A stretch of DNA of 64,000 bases from an uncultured Ruminococcus sp. (GCA_902792105.1 CADAYK010000022.1:1-64000), one strand, 5' to 3'; shown: positions 32,906-42,798, counted from the stretch's first letter. Notes: generated from the sequence alone by a model not told the origin. Numbers and translations are program-made.

Positions 32906-33751
32906 CTATTTTGATAGCAAAGTCCCGATTATTGCCCTTTGCTCGCCGCCAAAGTCAAGCGCGGTTTTAATATTTTCAAAGCCCTGAGCCTTCATCATTT
33001 CAGCCACAGCCTGAGCCTGACCTTCGCCGAGCTCAAAAACAAGGGCTCCGCCGTTTTTCAGCTTGCGGCTCCAGTTTTTTACAATTCCTCTGTAAAATAC
33101 CAGACCGTCTATTCCGCCGTCAAGCGCGGTTTCGGGCTCAAACCGAACCTCTTCCTGAAGGGATTTTAGCTCGTCTGTTATTATGTAAGGCGGATTCGAT
33201 ACTATCAAATCAAAGCAGCCGTCCGGAAAATCTCTGTAAATTTCAAAAACATCGCCCAAAACGGGAACTACTCCGGAGCCGTTCAGCTCTATATTCTTTT
33301 TAAGAAATTTAAACGCTTCACCGCTGAGCTCAACAGCGGTGACGTCCGCTTTTGCGAATTGCTCAAGCGCAAGGGCAATGGCTCCGCTTCCCGAACACAA
33401 ATCGGCAGCTTTGGCACACGGTTTGTCCCCAAGGTAATCAAGACACAGCCGGGTGCAAACCTCGGTGTCGTCACGCGGGATCAGCACGCCTTCGCCCACA
33501 CAAAGGTTTATCCCCATAAAGCTCCAGCTTTTCAGTAGGTACTGTAGGGGATAGCGGGTTAATCTTTTTTCTGTTATAGAATTAAATTGTTCTGCTTGTT
33601 CCGCGCTTAACTCGTCGGCGTAATGAACCGTCTGACGCGCGCGGTCAAAGCCTGTAATGTATTCGGCAATGCACGCCGCTTCAAACGCGGCGTTTTCAAT
33701 GCCGCCGAGTGAAAGCCTGCGGCGGCAGCGTAAAATTTCGTCCTTTAACAT
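32906..33751 (-). CDS. prmC: Peptide chain release factor N5-glutamine methyltransferase
   Basis: This 281-aa SAM enzyme methylates the GGQ Gln of release factors. YLLKSWSFMGINLCVGEGVLIPRDDTE is the PrmC N-domain junction, AADLCSGSGAIALALEQ binds SAM, and SNPPYI is the catalytic NPPY. It overlaps the DUF1385 gene by 7 nt. No prfA is adjacent in the window. Confidence 0.95.
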   Translation of the reverse strand: MLKDEILRCRRRLSLGGIENAAFEAACIAEYITGFDRARQTVHYADELSAEQAEQFNSITEKRLTRYPLQYLLKSWSFMGINLCVGEGVLIPRDDTEVCTRLCLDYLGDKPCAKAADLCSGSGAIALALEQFAKADVTAVELSGEAFKFLKKNIELNGSGVVPVLGDVFEIYRDFPDGCFDLIVSNPPYIITDELKSLQEEVRFEPETALDGGIDGLVFYRGIVKNWSRKLKNGGALVFELGEGQAQAVAEMMKAQGFENIKTALDFGGEQRAIIGTLLSK

Positions 33752-34749
33752 CCGCAGTTTTTAACAATGTCCGAGCCGTCCTCGGGAATAACCGCGGTTA
33801 TAGCCTTTATAGCAACCTCGATCATGCTGTCGTCGGGCTCTTTGGTGGTTATCCTCTGTGCCCAAAGTCCGGGAGCGGCAATGATTCTGGTGAAGGCGTT
33901 GTCGTGCTTGCCGCAAATTTTGATCAGCTCATATCCCAGACCGCAGGTGATGGGGATGAGCAAAATCTTGAATACCGGGCGCAAAAAGCCGATGCCGAAC
34001 GGATTAGCCGGAACAAAAAGTCCCACGACAATGCCCAAAATAAGCATAATTACCATAAAGCTTGTGCCGCAGCGCGGATGAAAACGGGTTTGCTTTTTAA
34101 CGTTGGCAACGGTGAGCTCCTCGTCGTTTTCGTAGCAGAAAATAGTTTTGTGCTCGGCGCCGTGATACATGAACACGCGTTTCATGTCGCTGAGCTGTGA
34201 CACGACAACGATGTATCCGAGGAACAGCGCTATTTTGAGTACGCCCTCAAAAACAGATTTCCACAGGCGCACGATTTCCTCATTGTGAGCCGCCTCGTCC
34301 ACCTTGAACGCCGGGATAAAGTTTGAACAGAGGTCAAACAAAAACGACGGAAGGAAGAAAAACAGTCCCACGGCAAATGCCACGCCGATGATCGAAGCTA
34401 CGACCATAAGAACCTTTACAAGCTTGTCGCCGAATTTTTCATCGAGCCACTGTTCAAATTTGGACGGCTCCTCCTCAATTTCGGCGCTTTCGATCGCCTT
34501 GTCGGCGGAAAGCATAAGCGATTTGTAGCTCAGGCGCATAGAATCGATCAGGCCTGCGACGCCCCTGAAAAAAGGCAGCTTAAAAAACTTTACCTTTTCG
34601 GGGATCGTGGTAATGCTGACGTCCTCGCTGTAAATTTCGTCCTTGCCCGTGCGCACACAAACCGTGCTGCGCTTGGGACCTCTCATCATGATGCCTTCGA
34701 TCAGGGCGCTTCCGCCGATCGAAGTGATTTTTTTAGTTTGTTTTGACAT
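33745..34749 (-). CDS. DUF1385 membrane protein
   Basis: This 334-aa protein has the family start GGSALIEGIMMRGPKRSTVCVR, two hydrophobic helices around VLMVVASIIGVAFAVGLFFFLP, and MYHGAEHKTIFCYENDEELT, PRCGTSFMVIM and CGLGYELIKICGKHDN further on. The conserved His and Cys residues suggest metal binding, but no activity is established. It overlaps prmC, a pairing frequent in Firmicutes. Confidence 0.92.
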   Translation of the reverse strand: MSKQTKKITSIGGSALIEGIMMRGPKRSTVCVRTGKDEIYSEDVSITTIPEKVKFFKLPFFRGVAGLIDSMRLSYKSLMLSADKAIESAEIEEEPSKFEQWLDEKFGDKLVKVLMVVASIIGVAFAVGLFFFLPSFLFDLCSNFIPAFKVDEAAHNEEIVRLWKSVFEGVLKIALFLGYIVVVSQLSDMKRVFMYHGAEHKTIFCYENDEELTVANVKKQTRFHPRCGTSFMVIMLILGIVVGLFVPANPFGIGFLRPVFKILLIPITCGLGYELIKICGKHDNAFTRIIAAPGLWAQRITTKEPDDSMIEVAIKAITAVIPEDGSDIVKNCGC

Positions 34750-34776
34750 AATACTCCCCTTGATTAGAGTTTGAAT

Positions 34777-36252
34777 TTATAGTTTAACATTCTCAGGCAT
34801 ATTGTTTTCCTGACCTTCTTTATAAATGGGGAAGGTAAGCGTAACGGTTGTGCCGATGCCCTCGCCGCTCTCGATGTCGAGCGAGCCGCCGTGCAAATTC
34901 ATGATTTCGTCGGCAACCGCAAGACCGATACCCGAACCGTTCACCTTTTGGTTTGCCTTGAAGAACTTGTCCTTTACCTTCGGCAGATCCTCGGCGGAAA
35001 TTCCGCAGCCGGAATCGGTGACGATGATCTTGATTACGTCGGGATCGTCCTTGGAGTAAATAACCTGAGCCGCCACAACGCCGCCCTTCGGCGTGTATTT
35101 AATGGCGTTGTCGAGAATATTCAAAAACACTTGCCTTAATCTGTTCCGGTCGCCGTAAACAGGCGGATACACAGCCTCGGGTTCGTCATAGAGCAGGTGG
35201 ATTCCCTCCTCAATGGCGCGTTCCCTGAGCATATATACCGTTTCGTCAAATTCGGCAAGTATGTCAACTTTTTCGTTGATCAGCACCATTCGTCCGCTTT
35301 GGATCCTTCCAAAGTCCAAAAGCTCCTCAACAATGCTTGTAAGGCGCGAGCTTTCCTTAATAATTACCCCCATGCCGCGGTCAAAGGTGCGGCGGTCAAG
35401 AGTTCCCTGCTCGCTTAGCTGCATGGTTTCCGCCCAGCCCTTAATGGCTGTCAGCGGAGTTCGCAGCTCGTGGGATACACGTGAAATAAAGTCGTTTTTC
35501 ATCTGTTCGGTTGTCTGCAGATCCTTTGACATATCTTTTATCGCGTCGCAGAGGTCACCGATTTCGTCGTCATATTTGTGCTCGATTTTTTCGCTCGCGG
35601 TAAAGTCGCCCTGTGCGATCTGCGCCGAGATCTCGCTGAGGCTGCGTATCGGGCGCACGATCGAGCGGATAAACATAAGTCCGGGAATAATAACCAGCGC
35701 GATAATTACCATGCCCACAGCCACGATTATTACGCTTATGAGCATAATGCTGTTGTTTACGGGCTCCATTGAAACAATATAGCGGATACCGCCCACAACC
35801 GTGCCGTTGTCGTTGGTGATTATTCTTGTTACGCTCATCGCCTTTTCGCCCGAGCTCAGCTTGCCGTTCCAAAAGGCATATCCGTCAAGACTTTGTTTTG
35901 CCTCGTCAAAGTCGGTCATCTTCTCGTTTTCATAATTGAGAAAGCCCGTTGAGGTCATATTTACAGCGCCGTTTTGGTTTAAAACCATAACGCCCATCTG
36001 TTCCTTCTTGTCAAAGTTTTCAACATAATCCCTCGCGCCCGAGGAAAAGTCGTTCGAGCTGTCGCTTTTAAAGCCCGAAAACACAAGGCTTAACTCGGCA
36101 GATGTGCTGCTCAGGCTTTGCTGAACGCTTGTTTGGAACATATATGTTACAATCAAGATCAAAGCGACAACAATGAATACGATAATCGTAATAATTACGC
36201 TCAGCGTGTTCAAAATCCAACGCTTGGTAATGCCCTTAAACACTGTTGTCAC
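34777..36252 (-). CDS. Sensor histidine kinase (HAMP type)
   Basis: This 491-aa membrane kinase has TM1 at about residues 12-38, an extracytoplasmic sensor of about 130 residues, TM2 near 170-195, HAMP (VRPIRSLSEISAQIAQGDF), HisKA with FISRVSHELRTPLTAIKGW (His about 265), and an ATPase domain with VFLNILDNAIKYTP, DSGCGISAEDLP and GSGIGLAVA. It pairs with the response regulator upstream. A heptanucleotide tandem repeat lies about 33 bp upstream of its start. The signal is unknown. Confidence 0.93.
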   Translation of the reverse strand: MTTVFKGITKRWILNTLSVIITIIVFIVVALILIVTYMFQTSVQQSLSSTSAELSLVFSGFKSDSSNDFSSGARDYVENFDKKEQMGVMVLNQNGAVNMTSTGFLNYENEKMTDFDEAKQSLDGYAFWNGKLSSGEKAMSVTRIITNDNGTVVGGIRYIVSMEPVNNSIMLISVIIVAVGMVIIALVIIPGLMFIRSIVRPIRSLSEISAQIAQGDFTASEKIEHKYDDEIGDLCDAIKDMSKDLQTTEQMKNDFISRVSHELRTPLTAIKGWAETMQLSEQGTLDRRTFDRGMGVIIKESSRLTSIVEELLDFGRIQSGRMVLINEKVDILAEFDETVYMLRERAIEEGIHLLYDEPEAVYPPVYGDRNRLRQVFLNILDNAIKYTPKGGVVAAQVIYSKDDPDVIKIIVTDSGCGISAEDLPKVKDKFFKANQKVNGSGIGLAVADEIMNLHGGSLDIESGEGIGTTVTLTFPIYKEGQENNMPENVKL

Positions 36253-36284
36253 TCCTTTCGTGTCAGCGGTTGGCAGAGGTTAGG

Positions 36285-36360
36285 GATTAGTGATTAGTGA
36301 TCAGTGGTTAGTGGTTAGTGGTCAGTGGTCAGTGATTAGTGATCAGTGATCAGTGATCAG
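36285..36360. repeat. Heptanucleotide tandem repeat, 11 units
   Basis: The plus-strand unit is GRTYAGT (GATTAGT, GATCAGT, GGTTAGT or GGTCAGT), eleven in a row with only transitions between units. It occupies nearly the whole gap between the response regulator and histidine kinase genes. Confidence 0.9.
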
Positions 36361-36369
36361 CGGGGCTGT

Positions 36370-37077
36370 TTATTCTCCGGAATCCCACTTGTATCCGAGT
36401 CCCCAAACGGTGATGATGTGCTTGGGGTTGGACGGTTCGTCCTCGACCTTCATTCTCAGTCTGCGGATGTTAACGTCTACAATCTTGTCCTCGCCTACAT
36501 ACGCGTCGCCCCAAACGTGGTTAAGAATGTCTATTCTGTCAAGAGCCGCGCCGGGATTCGAGAAGAAGTATTCCATGATCTGGAACTCAACCTGAGTCAG
36601 CTCGATCATTTTGTTGCCCTTCATAAGTGCGCGGTTGCGCAAATTAAGGGTGAATTCGCCGCTTGTAAGCTCTTCCTTAAAGTTGTTTTCGGAATGTGAC
36701 TGAGCCAGCGCCACACGGCGGTAAAGCGAGTCTACGCGCGCCAAAAGCTCGCTGGGCGAGAAGGGCTTTGCCACATAATCATCCGCGCCGAGCATCAGAC
36801 CGGTAACCTTGTCCATCTCCTGGGTTTTAGCGGAAAGCATAATGATTCCGATCCCGCCGTTGCGGTTTCTCAGCTCCTTGCAAACCTGAAAACCGTCGAT
36901 CCCGGGCATCATAACGTCAAGGATGGCAATGTCAAAATCGCCGTCGTTCTCGTCATATTTTTTCAGCGCGGCTTCACCGCAGTCGGCTTCAACCACATCG
37001 TAGCCCGCGCGGGTAAGGTTAATTACGACAAAATCGCGGATAGCGGCTTCGTCCTCGCATACAAGTATCTTTTTCAT
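36370..37077 (-). CDS. OmpR/PhoB-type response regulator
   Basis: This 235-aa two-domain regulator has a receiver with CEDEAAIRD, the phosphorylated Asp in AILDVMMPGIDG (about residue 55), and ADDYVAKPFS with the switch Lys. A winged-helix domain follows, with LTQVEFQIMEYFFSNPG, VWGDAYVGEDKIVDVNIRRLR and TVWGLGYKW. ATG 37077 follows GGAGGAAATTA closely; an earlier frame start was rejected. Its partner kinase lies downstream. Confidence 0.95.
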   Translation of the reverse strand: MKKILVCEDEAAIRDFVVINLTRAGYDVVEADCGEAALKKYDENDGDFDIAILDVMMPGIDGFQVCKELRNRNGGIGIIMLSAKTQEMDKVTGLMLGADDYVAKPFSPSELLARVDSLYRRVALAQSHSENNFKEELTSGEFTLNLRNRALMKGNKMIELTQVEFQIMEYFFSNPGAALDRIDILNHVWGDAYVGEDKIVDVNIRRLRMKVEDEPSNPKHIITVWGLGYKWDSGE

Positions 37078-37165
37078 GTTAATTTCCTCCATTTTGTCAG
37101 AGTTCAAAATTCAGAGCCTTGAGCTTGGCTTTTGCTATTTGCTCTTAACATTCCGCTCTGAATGT

Positions 37166-38527
37166 TTACACAGCCACTTCGTTCAGTACCGAAAAGGCTG
37201 TTTTTATTTGGTCGTCGGTTTGGGCGTAATCGCCCTTGGTTTCAATATTGTTAAAGGTGTAGGCGTAACGCGTGTCCTTATAGATAAGGGCGTCGTTTTC
37301 GTCGCTTTTTGCCTGATCCCAGTCTGAAATCTCAATAACCTTGATTTCAAAAAGCTTTGAGCCTAACTTTCCCTTTTCAAGCCTGTAAAAGGTCATCACC
37401 TTGCCGTTGTCGCTGTTTAAGGCGGTAAAGCTGTCCTGTTTCCATTCGTCGTTAAGCTTAATTGAGTAACTGTAGCCGTAATTTACGGCAACCTTCTTTT
37501 TGGGCGAGAGCTTTTCGGTGTTGGTGTCAAAGGTGTTCCAGGTTACGCAGTCCGCGGCAACGCTTTTTTCCTGCTCCTTGACCTCGGGCAGCGATTTGAC
37601 CGTTGGAATTTCAACATACATATCGTTGTCGGTGTCAGCGGATATTACCGAGCTTGAACGCTTTGTGGGGTTGCCCGATTTTTCGGAGTTAAGCGGATTG
37701 CGCAGCACGTCAAGCTGTTTGTTAAAATAAATAACCTGTGTGGTGGTTTCATCCGAGGTGTACGCGCCGTCCACCACAATGCCCTTTATGTTTTGGTTAA
37801 GGTCGGAAAACGTCACGTTTTTAAACTTTATTACGTTGGGATCCATCGAAACCGAGGATTTTGTGAAAACCGTTTCTTTTTCCTCGTCGTATTCAAGCAT
37901 TGCTGCCTTTGCCTCGTTGTCGGGCGAGAATATTGTAAGGGTTATTACCTTGCTTTTTCCGCTGCTGTCAAGGTTGCCGCAGTAAAACGCCGAATAGTTT
38001 GAGCTGCCGGTTTGTATTGTGCTTGTGGAGCCCCTTTCGTACCTGTAGCAGGTCAGAAAGTTAACGTTCGGAGTAAAGGTCGCGTAGCCCACGACTATTT
38101 CCTGACTGCCCTTGCCGTCAAGGTTGGTGAATTCAATGCAGTCAACGTCGGCGGTCTCGGTTTCAAAGTCCGAAGAAATCTTCCAGGTGTTGTCAGCCTT
38201 GTACATTATCAGCATATGAACGCCGGTAACGCTTTCCTTCTCGCGGAAAAATGCCACAGCCTCGTCAATGTCGTCGCCGTCAAGGTCAGCCGTAACGATC
38301 GCGCTGCGGTGGTTTCCGCTTTTGGGATATTTCAGCGTGTAGCCCGAAGGCGCGGTTTTGGAAATCAGGTTTTCGATCTCAGCTTCGTCGCCCGTTGTGC
38401 GCGGAGGACGCAGCATATCGTTTTCACCGATCCCCGAAAAATGACAGCCGCCGAGCAAAAGGCACACCGCAAGGCAAAGCGCGGCGATTGTTTTGATATT
38501 TGATTTTCCGGTTAAAATACGCCGCAC
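37166..38527 (-). CDS. Lipoprotein with FG-GAP/VCBS-like segments
   Basis: This 453-aa lipoprotein has lipobox LLLGGCH (Cys about residue 28). HRSAIVTADLDGDDIDEAVAFF and EFTNLDGKGSQEIVVGY look like FG-GAP/VCBS beta-propeller blades with calcium-like Asp loops. GYSYSIKLNDEWKQDSFTAL near the C-terminus is probably a separate domain. Its place directly upstream of the regulator and kinase suggests a surface partner of that system, as inference. AAGGAGG precedes the ATG. A heptanucleotide repeat lies 12 bp upstream of the start. Confidence 0.75.
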   Translation of the reverse strand: MRRILTGKSNIKTIAALCLAVCLLLGGCHFSGIGENDMLRPPRTTGDEAEIENLISKTAPSGYTLKYPKSGNHRSAIVTADLDGDDIDEAVAFFREKESVTGVHMLIMYKADNTWKISSDFETETADVDCIEFTNLDGKGSQEIVVGYATFTPNVNFLTCYRYERGSTSTIQTGSSNYSAFYCGNLDSSGKSKVITLTIFSPDNEAKAAMLEYDEEKETVFTKSSVSMDPNVIKFKNVTFSDLNQNIKGIVVDGAYTSDETTTQVIYFNKQLDVLRNPLNSEKSGNPTKRSSSVISADTDNDMYVEIPTVKSLPEVKEQEKSVAADCVTWNTFDTNTEKLSPKKKVAVNYGYSYSIKLNDEWKQDSFTALNSDNGKVMTFYRLEKGKLGSKLFEIKVIEISDWDQAKSDENDALIYKDTRYAYTFNNIETKGDYAQTDDQIKTAFSVLNEVAV

Positions 38528-38538
38528 CTCCTTAGTTT

Positions 38539-38580
38539 AGTGGTCAGTGGTCAGTGGTCAGTGGTCAGTGGTCAGTGGTG
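38539..38580. repeat. Heptanucleotide tandem repeat, six units
   Basis: AGTGGTC is repeated six times (the last ends GTG). It is the same unit family as the array at 36285-36360. It lies between trmB and the lipoprotein gene, just before the lipoprotein ribosome site. Confidence 0.9.
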
Positions 38581-38614
38581 GATACAGGTTCGCGTGTTAG
38601 CCGCGTTTTGATTT

Positions 38615-39292
38615 TTACTGATCGCAGGGTTTTATTTTTGCCGTAAGGAACTTGATTTTCTTGCCCTCGTCCGAGAACATCTTTTCGTGCTCGGTCATAA
38701 TATTGTCCCGAACATCGCTGTTGTGCAAATCGCGGGTAAGATAAGTTATTTCGTAGCCGCTCTGCTCAAAATATTCAAGGCTTTCCTCAAACAGCTCGTC
38801 GTCGTCGGTTTTAAATCGTATCTCCGCGTCGGGCTGCAAAAAGCTTTTGTACATTTCAAGCTTTTTATAATAGGTCAGCCTGCGCTTTTTGTGCTTGGGA
38901 CGCGGCCACGGGTTACAAAAGTTTATAAACAAGCTTTCAATCCTGTCATCTTTTGTTATTATCTTGTCAAGCTGCTCAACGTTGTATTTAACAAGAAGAA
39001 GGTTGTCGATCTCGTCGGGCGACTTTCCGCTTTCCTCAAAAAGCTTTACTATCGTGCGTCTGCCAACGCCGAGCATATCGACCTTAATGTCAAGGGCTAT
39101 GATGTTTTTATCGGGATTTTTCAGCGCGAACTGACCGGCAAAGCCGCCCTTTCCGCAGCCGATTTCAAGATAGAGCGGCCTTTCCTTTTTAAATGCCTTG
39201 CTCCACTGTCCCGCGTGTTCCTCGGGATTTTTAACGTAAAAGCTGCAAACGCTTAGCTCGGGCTCAGCCCATTTTTTCTTTCTGATTCTCAT
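38615..39292 (-). CDS. trmB: tRNA (guanine(46)-N7)-methyltransferase
   Basis: This 225-aa SAM enzyme makes m7G46 in the tRNA variable loop. YLEIGCGKGGFAGQFALKNPDKN binds SAM. FINFCNPWPRPKHKKRRLTYYKK is the TrmB signature with the catalytic Asp position replaced by Asn: FINFCNPWP, where most TrmB have FPDPWPK. That substitution is common in Clostridia, and the rest is normal. The C-terminus contains FKTDDDELFEES. Confidence 0.93.
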   Translation of the reverse strand: MRIRKKKWAEPELSVCSFYVKNPEEHAGQWSKAFKKERPLYLEIGCGKGGFAGQFALKNPDKNIIALDIKVDMLGVGRRTIVKLFEESGKSPDEIDNLLLVKYNVEQLDKIITKDDRIESLFINFCNPWPRPKHKKRRLTYYKKLEMYKSFLQPDAEIRFKTDDDELFEESLEYFEQSGYEITYLTRDLHNSDVRDNIMTEHEKMFSDEGKKIKFLTAKIKPCDQ

Positions 39293-39371
39293 AAAACCTC
39301 AATATATAGTGTAGTTATTTCATACGTCACACATCATTATACCATTTTGTTACAATTTATGCAATAATATT

Positions 39372-40130
39372 TTAAAGATATTTCATATTATCCGAGTAAG
39401 TTTTCGATTTTGTAAAGGTTATTTCGGGGAATTGCGCCCGAAGTCTTTTTATCAGCGGTAAAATTACAATGTCTTCACTTTTAAAATGCCCGGCGTCAAC
39501 CACCGCCACGCCTGCCTCATTCGCGGCGTTTATTTCGTGGTGCTTGATTTCGCCGGTCACCAAAACGTCCGCGCCTTCCTCTGCCGCGGCAAAAATATCC
39601 GAGCCGCCGGCTCCGCAGGCAACCGCTGCGGTTTCTATCATTTTTCCGCAGTCGGTGTAACGCAGTCCGTCACAGCTCAGGGCATTTTTTACAGCGGCGG
39701 CAAACTCCGCGGCGCTCAGTGGCTTTTCAAGCCTGCCGGTCATAAGACATTCGCCGCGCTCCGATTTGACCGGAGCTATTATTCCCACTGCTTCGGCAAG
39801 GCAGCGGTTAACGCCGAATTCTTCGCCGAGGTCAAGGTTTGTGTGCATACAAACAGCCGCAATGCCTGTTTGTGCCAAAAGGTAGGGAACAGAGCTTGGG
39901 CTGAGCTTTTTAACCGGATTAAAAATAACCGGATGGTGGCTGATGATAAGCTCGCAGCCCGAGCTTTCGGCTTCACGGACAACGTCCGGTGTTATGTCAA
40001 GGGCGACGAGCGCTTTTGTAACCTCGGCGTCCTTGCCGCCGACAATCAGACCGCAGTTGTCAAAATCCATAGCCGTATCAAGCGGCGCGAAGGTTTCAAA
40101 ATAGTTTAAAATATCTTTAATCTTAGTCAT
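39372..40130 (-). CDS. Nif3-like dinuclear metal centre protein
   Basis: This 252-aa protein has DFDNCGLIVGG, ELIISHHPVIFNP and AVCMHTNLD, the metal-binding His and Asp motifs of the NIF3/YqfO family, and a C-terminal GEIKHHEINAANEAGVAVVDAGHF. The role is unclear (GTP cyclohydrolase-like and other roles are proposed). ATG 40130 is used because it sits after AAGGAAA and overlaps the trmK stop by 8 nt, the usual coupling. A longer in-frame start was rejected. Confidence 0.92.
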   Translation of the reverse strand: MTKIKDILNYFETFAPLDTAMDFDNCGLIVGGKDAEVTKALVALDITPDVVREAESSGCELIISHHPVIFNPVKKLSPSSVPYLLAQTGIAAVCMHTNLDLGEEFGVNRCLAEAVGIIAPVKSERGECLMTGRLEKPLSAAEFAAAVKNALSCDGLRYTDCGKMIETAAVACGAGGSDIFAAAEEGADVLVTGEIKHHEINAANEAGVAVVDAGHFKSEDIVILPLIKRLRAQFPEITFTKSKTYSDNMKYL

Positions 40131-40794
40131 GGCAGTTTCCTTGTTTAATAAATTCCAGTAATCTGTCCGCAAGCGCGGCGTAACGCTTATCTCCGAGCGC
40201 TCTTTTTTGCAGGCGCGCGGCGTGGTTCATCAAAAATTCGCGGTGCAGGGGACAGTCCGGGTCAAGTTTTCCCGTATAATAAAAAAGCTCATCCGCACCA
40301 TGGGTGAGTCCTGTGTATTTAACCGATAAAACCGTATAGCATTTACCCGACGCCCTGCAGCAATCCTGAGCGGTGATTTCAAAACCGTTTTCGTATAAGG
40401 CGCGAATAAGCTCCTCGCTTTTTGTCATTGGCTGTAAAATAAAATTCAGGCTGCCGTCGCGCGAAAAATCACAGCCGAGGATTATCTTCGCGATCAGCTC
40501 GCCTCCCATGCCGGCAATAACGATGTCGTCGGCTTCCCCGGGCTTTATTTGCTTTAAACCGTCGCTGAGTCTTAGGGTGATTTTATCGCCGAGACCTGAC
40601 TCCTCTACGGTTTGCCTTCCGCTTTCAAGAGGCTCGGGATTAATGTCGGCGGCAACGGCGCCGGGGCAAATGCCGTTACGGCACAGCCACACCGGAAGAT
40701 AGGCATGGTCTGTGCCGATATCAGCTAATTTTGCGCCCTTGCGAACATATTGCGCGCAAAGCATAAGACGGTTGTCAAGCCTTTTGCCGCTCAT
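40123..40794 (-). CDS. trmK: tRNA (adenine(22)-N1)-methyltransferase
   Basis: This 223-aa SAM enzyme makes m1A22 in tRNA. LADIGTDHAYLPVWLCRNG and DDIVIAGMGGELIAKIL are the TrmK hallmarks. It overlaps both neighbours (ATGA with the DUF1858 gene, 8 nt with the Nif3-like gene), a tight operon. The trmK-Nif3 pair is conserved in Firmicutes. Confidence 0.94.
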   Translation of the reverse strand: MSGKRLDNRLMLCAQYVRKGAKLADIGTDHAYLPVWLCRNGICPGAVAADINPEPLESGRQTVEESGLGDKITLRLSDGLKQIKPGEADDIVIAGMGGELIAKIILGCDFSRDGSLNFILQPMTKSEELIRALYENGFEITAQDCCRASGKCYTVLSVKYTGLTHGADELFYYTGKLDPDCPLHREFLMNHAARLQKRALGDKRYAALADRLLEFIKQGNCHD

Positions 40795-40988
40795 CAGGCA
40801 AGCGCTCCGTTAAGAGCCTCAACAAGAGCGTCGGCGTCGGCTCCGTGAACCATGCAGGCTTCCTCGATAGTCTCTCCGCGTGAAGCAGGACAGCCGAGGC
40901 AGTGCATTCCGATGCTGAAAAAGAGCTGAGCGGTTTCGGGGTGCTGATCAAGCACGTCGCCGATGATTGAATTCTTTGTGATTTCCAT
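40794..40988 (-). CDS. DUF1858 domain protein
   Basis: This 64-aa protein starts MEITKNSIIGDVLDQHPETAQLFFSIG and carries MHCLGCPAS, the Cys-x-x-Cys of the hybrid-cluster-associated DUF1858 family. It probably binds or exchanges a redox or metal centre. AGGAGG is upstream of ATG 40988; longer frames to 41183 have no ribosome site. It begins the trmK/Nif3 operon. Confidence 0.88.
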   Translation of the reverse strand: MEITKNSIIGDVLDQHPETAQLFFSIGMHCLGCPASRGETIEEACMVHGADADALVEALNGALA

Positions 40989-41064
40989 GATGAATACCTC
41001 CTTGTTACTAATCAGCTTAATTGTAACATATTTTAAGGTCAATTGCAATATATTGATCAAAGTG

Positions 41065-42594
41065 TCAGCGGTTCCAGTATTTGCGGTCAAGGCTGCGGTA
41101 TTGAACAGCCTCAAGAACGTGGTCGGTACGTATGACCTCGCTTTTTTCAAGGTCGGCAATGGTTCGCGCCACCTTAAGAACACGGTCGTACGCTCTCGCG
41201 GTCATTTTAAGGCTTTCAAAGGAGTTTTTCAGCGTTTGCTCGGCGTCCTTGTCGATGATGCAGTATTTTTCAAACTGCCCGGCGTCGATCTTGGCGTTGC
41301 AGGTGGTTTGGGTACCCTTGTACCTTTCCTGCTGAACAGCTCGCGCTTCGTTGACGCGCTTTTGAATGTCTGCCGAGCATTCCGAGGTTTCGGTGCTCCT
41401 AAGCTCGTCAAACTTAACGGCGGGAACCTCAACGTGAATGTCAAAGCGGTCGAGCAAAGGTCCCGAAACCCTGCTTAAATACCTGCTTATTGCGTTGTCG
41501 GAGCAGGTGCAGGAGTGGTTGGGGTCGCCGTAATATCCGCACGGACAGGGGTTCATTGCCGCGACCACCGTGATCGTGCACGGAAACGTGCAGTTTTGTC
41601 CCGACCGTGAAATCGTTATTCTGCCGTCCTCGATCGGCTGACGAAGCACCTCAAGAACTCCGCGCCTGAATTCGGGCAGCTCATCAAGAAACAAAACCCC
41701 GTTGTGAGCCAGCGAAACCTCGCCCGGGCGTATGGTGCCTGTTCCTCCTCCGCCGAGTCCCACCGGAGTAACGCTGTGGTGCGGAGAGCGGAAAGGTCTT
41801 GCCGTAATCAGCCCCTCGCCGCGCAGATTTCCCGAAATGGAGTGTATTTTGGTGGTTTCGATCATCTCGTCAAAGGTCATATCGGGCAAAATGGATGGCA
41901 GCCGCTTGGCAAGCATACTTTTTCCCGAGCCCGGAGGGCCGATAAGCAGGATGTTGTGTCCGCCGGCAGCGGCAATTTCCATTGCGCGTTTTGCTTCGTA
42001 CTGTCCCTTTACCTGGGAAAAATCGGGCGCGGCTATTTTGTTTTTTTGCTTGTTTTGCACTTCTCTTTTAACGGGCTCGCAGGAGATATCGCCGTTGAGT
42101 ACTCCGCAAAGTTGTACTATATTGCTAATAGCGTAAACCTCAATGCCGTCAACAACCGCGGCTTCCGCGGCGTTTTGCTCGGGAACATAAATTTTTTTAA
42201 TACCGCATTCGTGAGCTTTTATTGTCATCGGCAGAACGCCGTTGACGCCGCGCACATTGCCGCCGAGGCTGACCTCGCCCAAAAACGCAAGGTTCGAAAC
42301 ATTCGCGCGAATATAACCGCTGAGTACCATGATGTTGACCAAAATGGGCAAATCGTATACCGGACCTTCTTTTTTTATGTCGGCAGGCGCCAAATTAACG
42401 ATAAAATGGGCGGCAGGCATGGCTAAACCGCAATTTTTCATTGCTGTTTTTACCCTGTCGCGGCTTTCTTTAACGGCGGTGTCGGGAAGTCCCACAAGGT
42501 CAAAAGCCGGAAGCCCCGACTGCATTGCAGCCTCAACCTCAACAGCGTAGCCGTCAATTCCGTTCAAGCCAAAGCTTGTGCATTTAATTACCAT
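41065..42594 (-). CDS. YifB family Mg chelatase-like AAA ATPase
   Basis: This 509-aa protein has an N-terminal Lon-like domain ([23 protein letters not shown]), then an AAA core with [20 protein letters not shown] (Walker A), [13 protein letters not shown] (Walker B) and [16 protein letters not shown], and the C-terminal [22 protein letters not shown] helix. Family members (ComM/YifB) act in recombination or branch migration. Length and motifs are normal. Confidence 0.95.
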   Translation of the reverse strand: MVIKCTSFGLNGIDGYAVEVEAAMQSGLPAFDLVGLPDTAVKESRDRVKTAMKNCGLAMPAAHFIVNLAPADIKKEGPVYDLPILVNIMVLSGYIRANVSNLAFLGEVSLGGNVRGVNGVLPMTIKAHECGIKKIYVPEQNAAEAAVVDGIEVYAISNIVQLCGVLNGDISCEPVKREVQNKQKNKIAAPDFSQVKGQYEAKRAMEIAAAGGHNILLIGPPGSGKSMLAKRLPSILPDMTFDEMIETTKIHSISGNLRGEGLITARPFRSPHHSVTPVGLGGGGTGTIRPGEVSLAHNGVLFLDELPEFRRGVLEVLRQPIEDGRITISRSGQNCTFPCTITVVAAMNPCPCGYYGDPNHSCTCSDNAISRYLSRVSGPLLDRFDIHVEVPAVKFDELRSTETSECSADIQKRVNEARAVQQERYKGTQTTCNAKIDAGQFEKYCIIDKDAEQTLKNSFESLKMTARAYDRVLKVARTIADLEKSEVIRTDHVLEAVQYRSLDRKYWNR

Positions 42595-42769
42595 AGGCGC
42601 CCTCCGTGAAGAAACTATATTTATATCTTTTTTGCCTTTCTGTATATTATATCACGTTTTTTTGAACAATACAATAGAAAATGTTTATATCCAGGCGTTG
42701 CTGTTCTGTGTATATTGCATAAATAATTGATAACAAATATGGCAATATAAATGAAAAAACAAAAACACA

Positions 42770-42798
42770 TTGACTTTTGCGTCAAAATGTAATACAAT
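42770..42798 (+). promoter_or_regulatory. Promoter of the SigH-like gene
   Basis: TTGACT (42770-42775), 17-nt spacer, TACAAT (42793-42798). Confidence 0.55.

Noticed and set aside
36285..36360. Repeat array considered as CRISPR
   Set aside because: Seven-bp units are directly adjacent with no spacers, and no cas genes are present.
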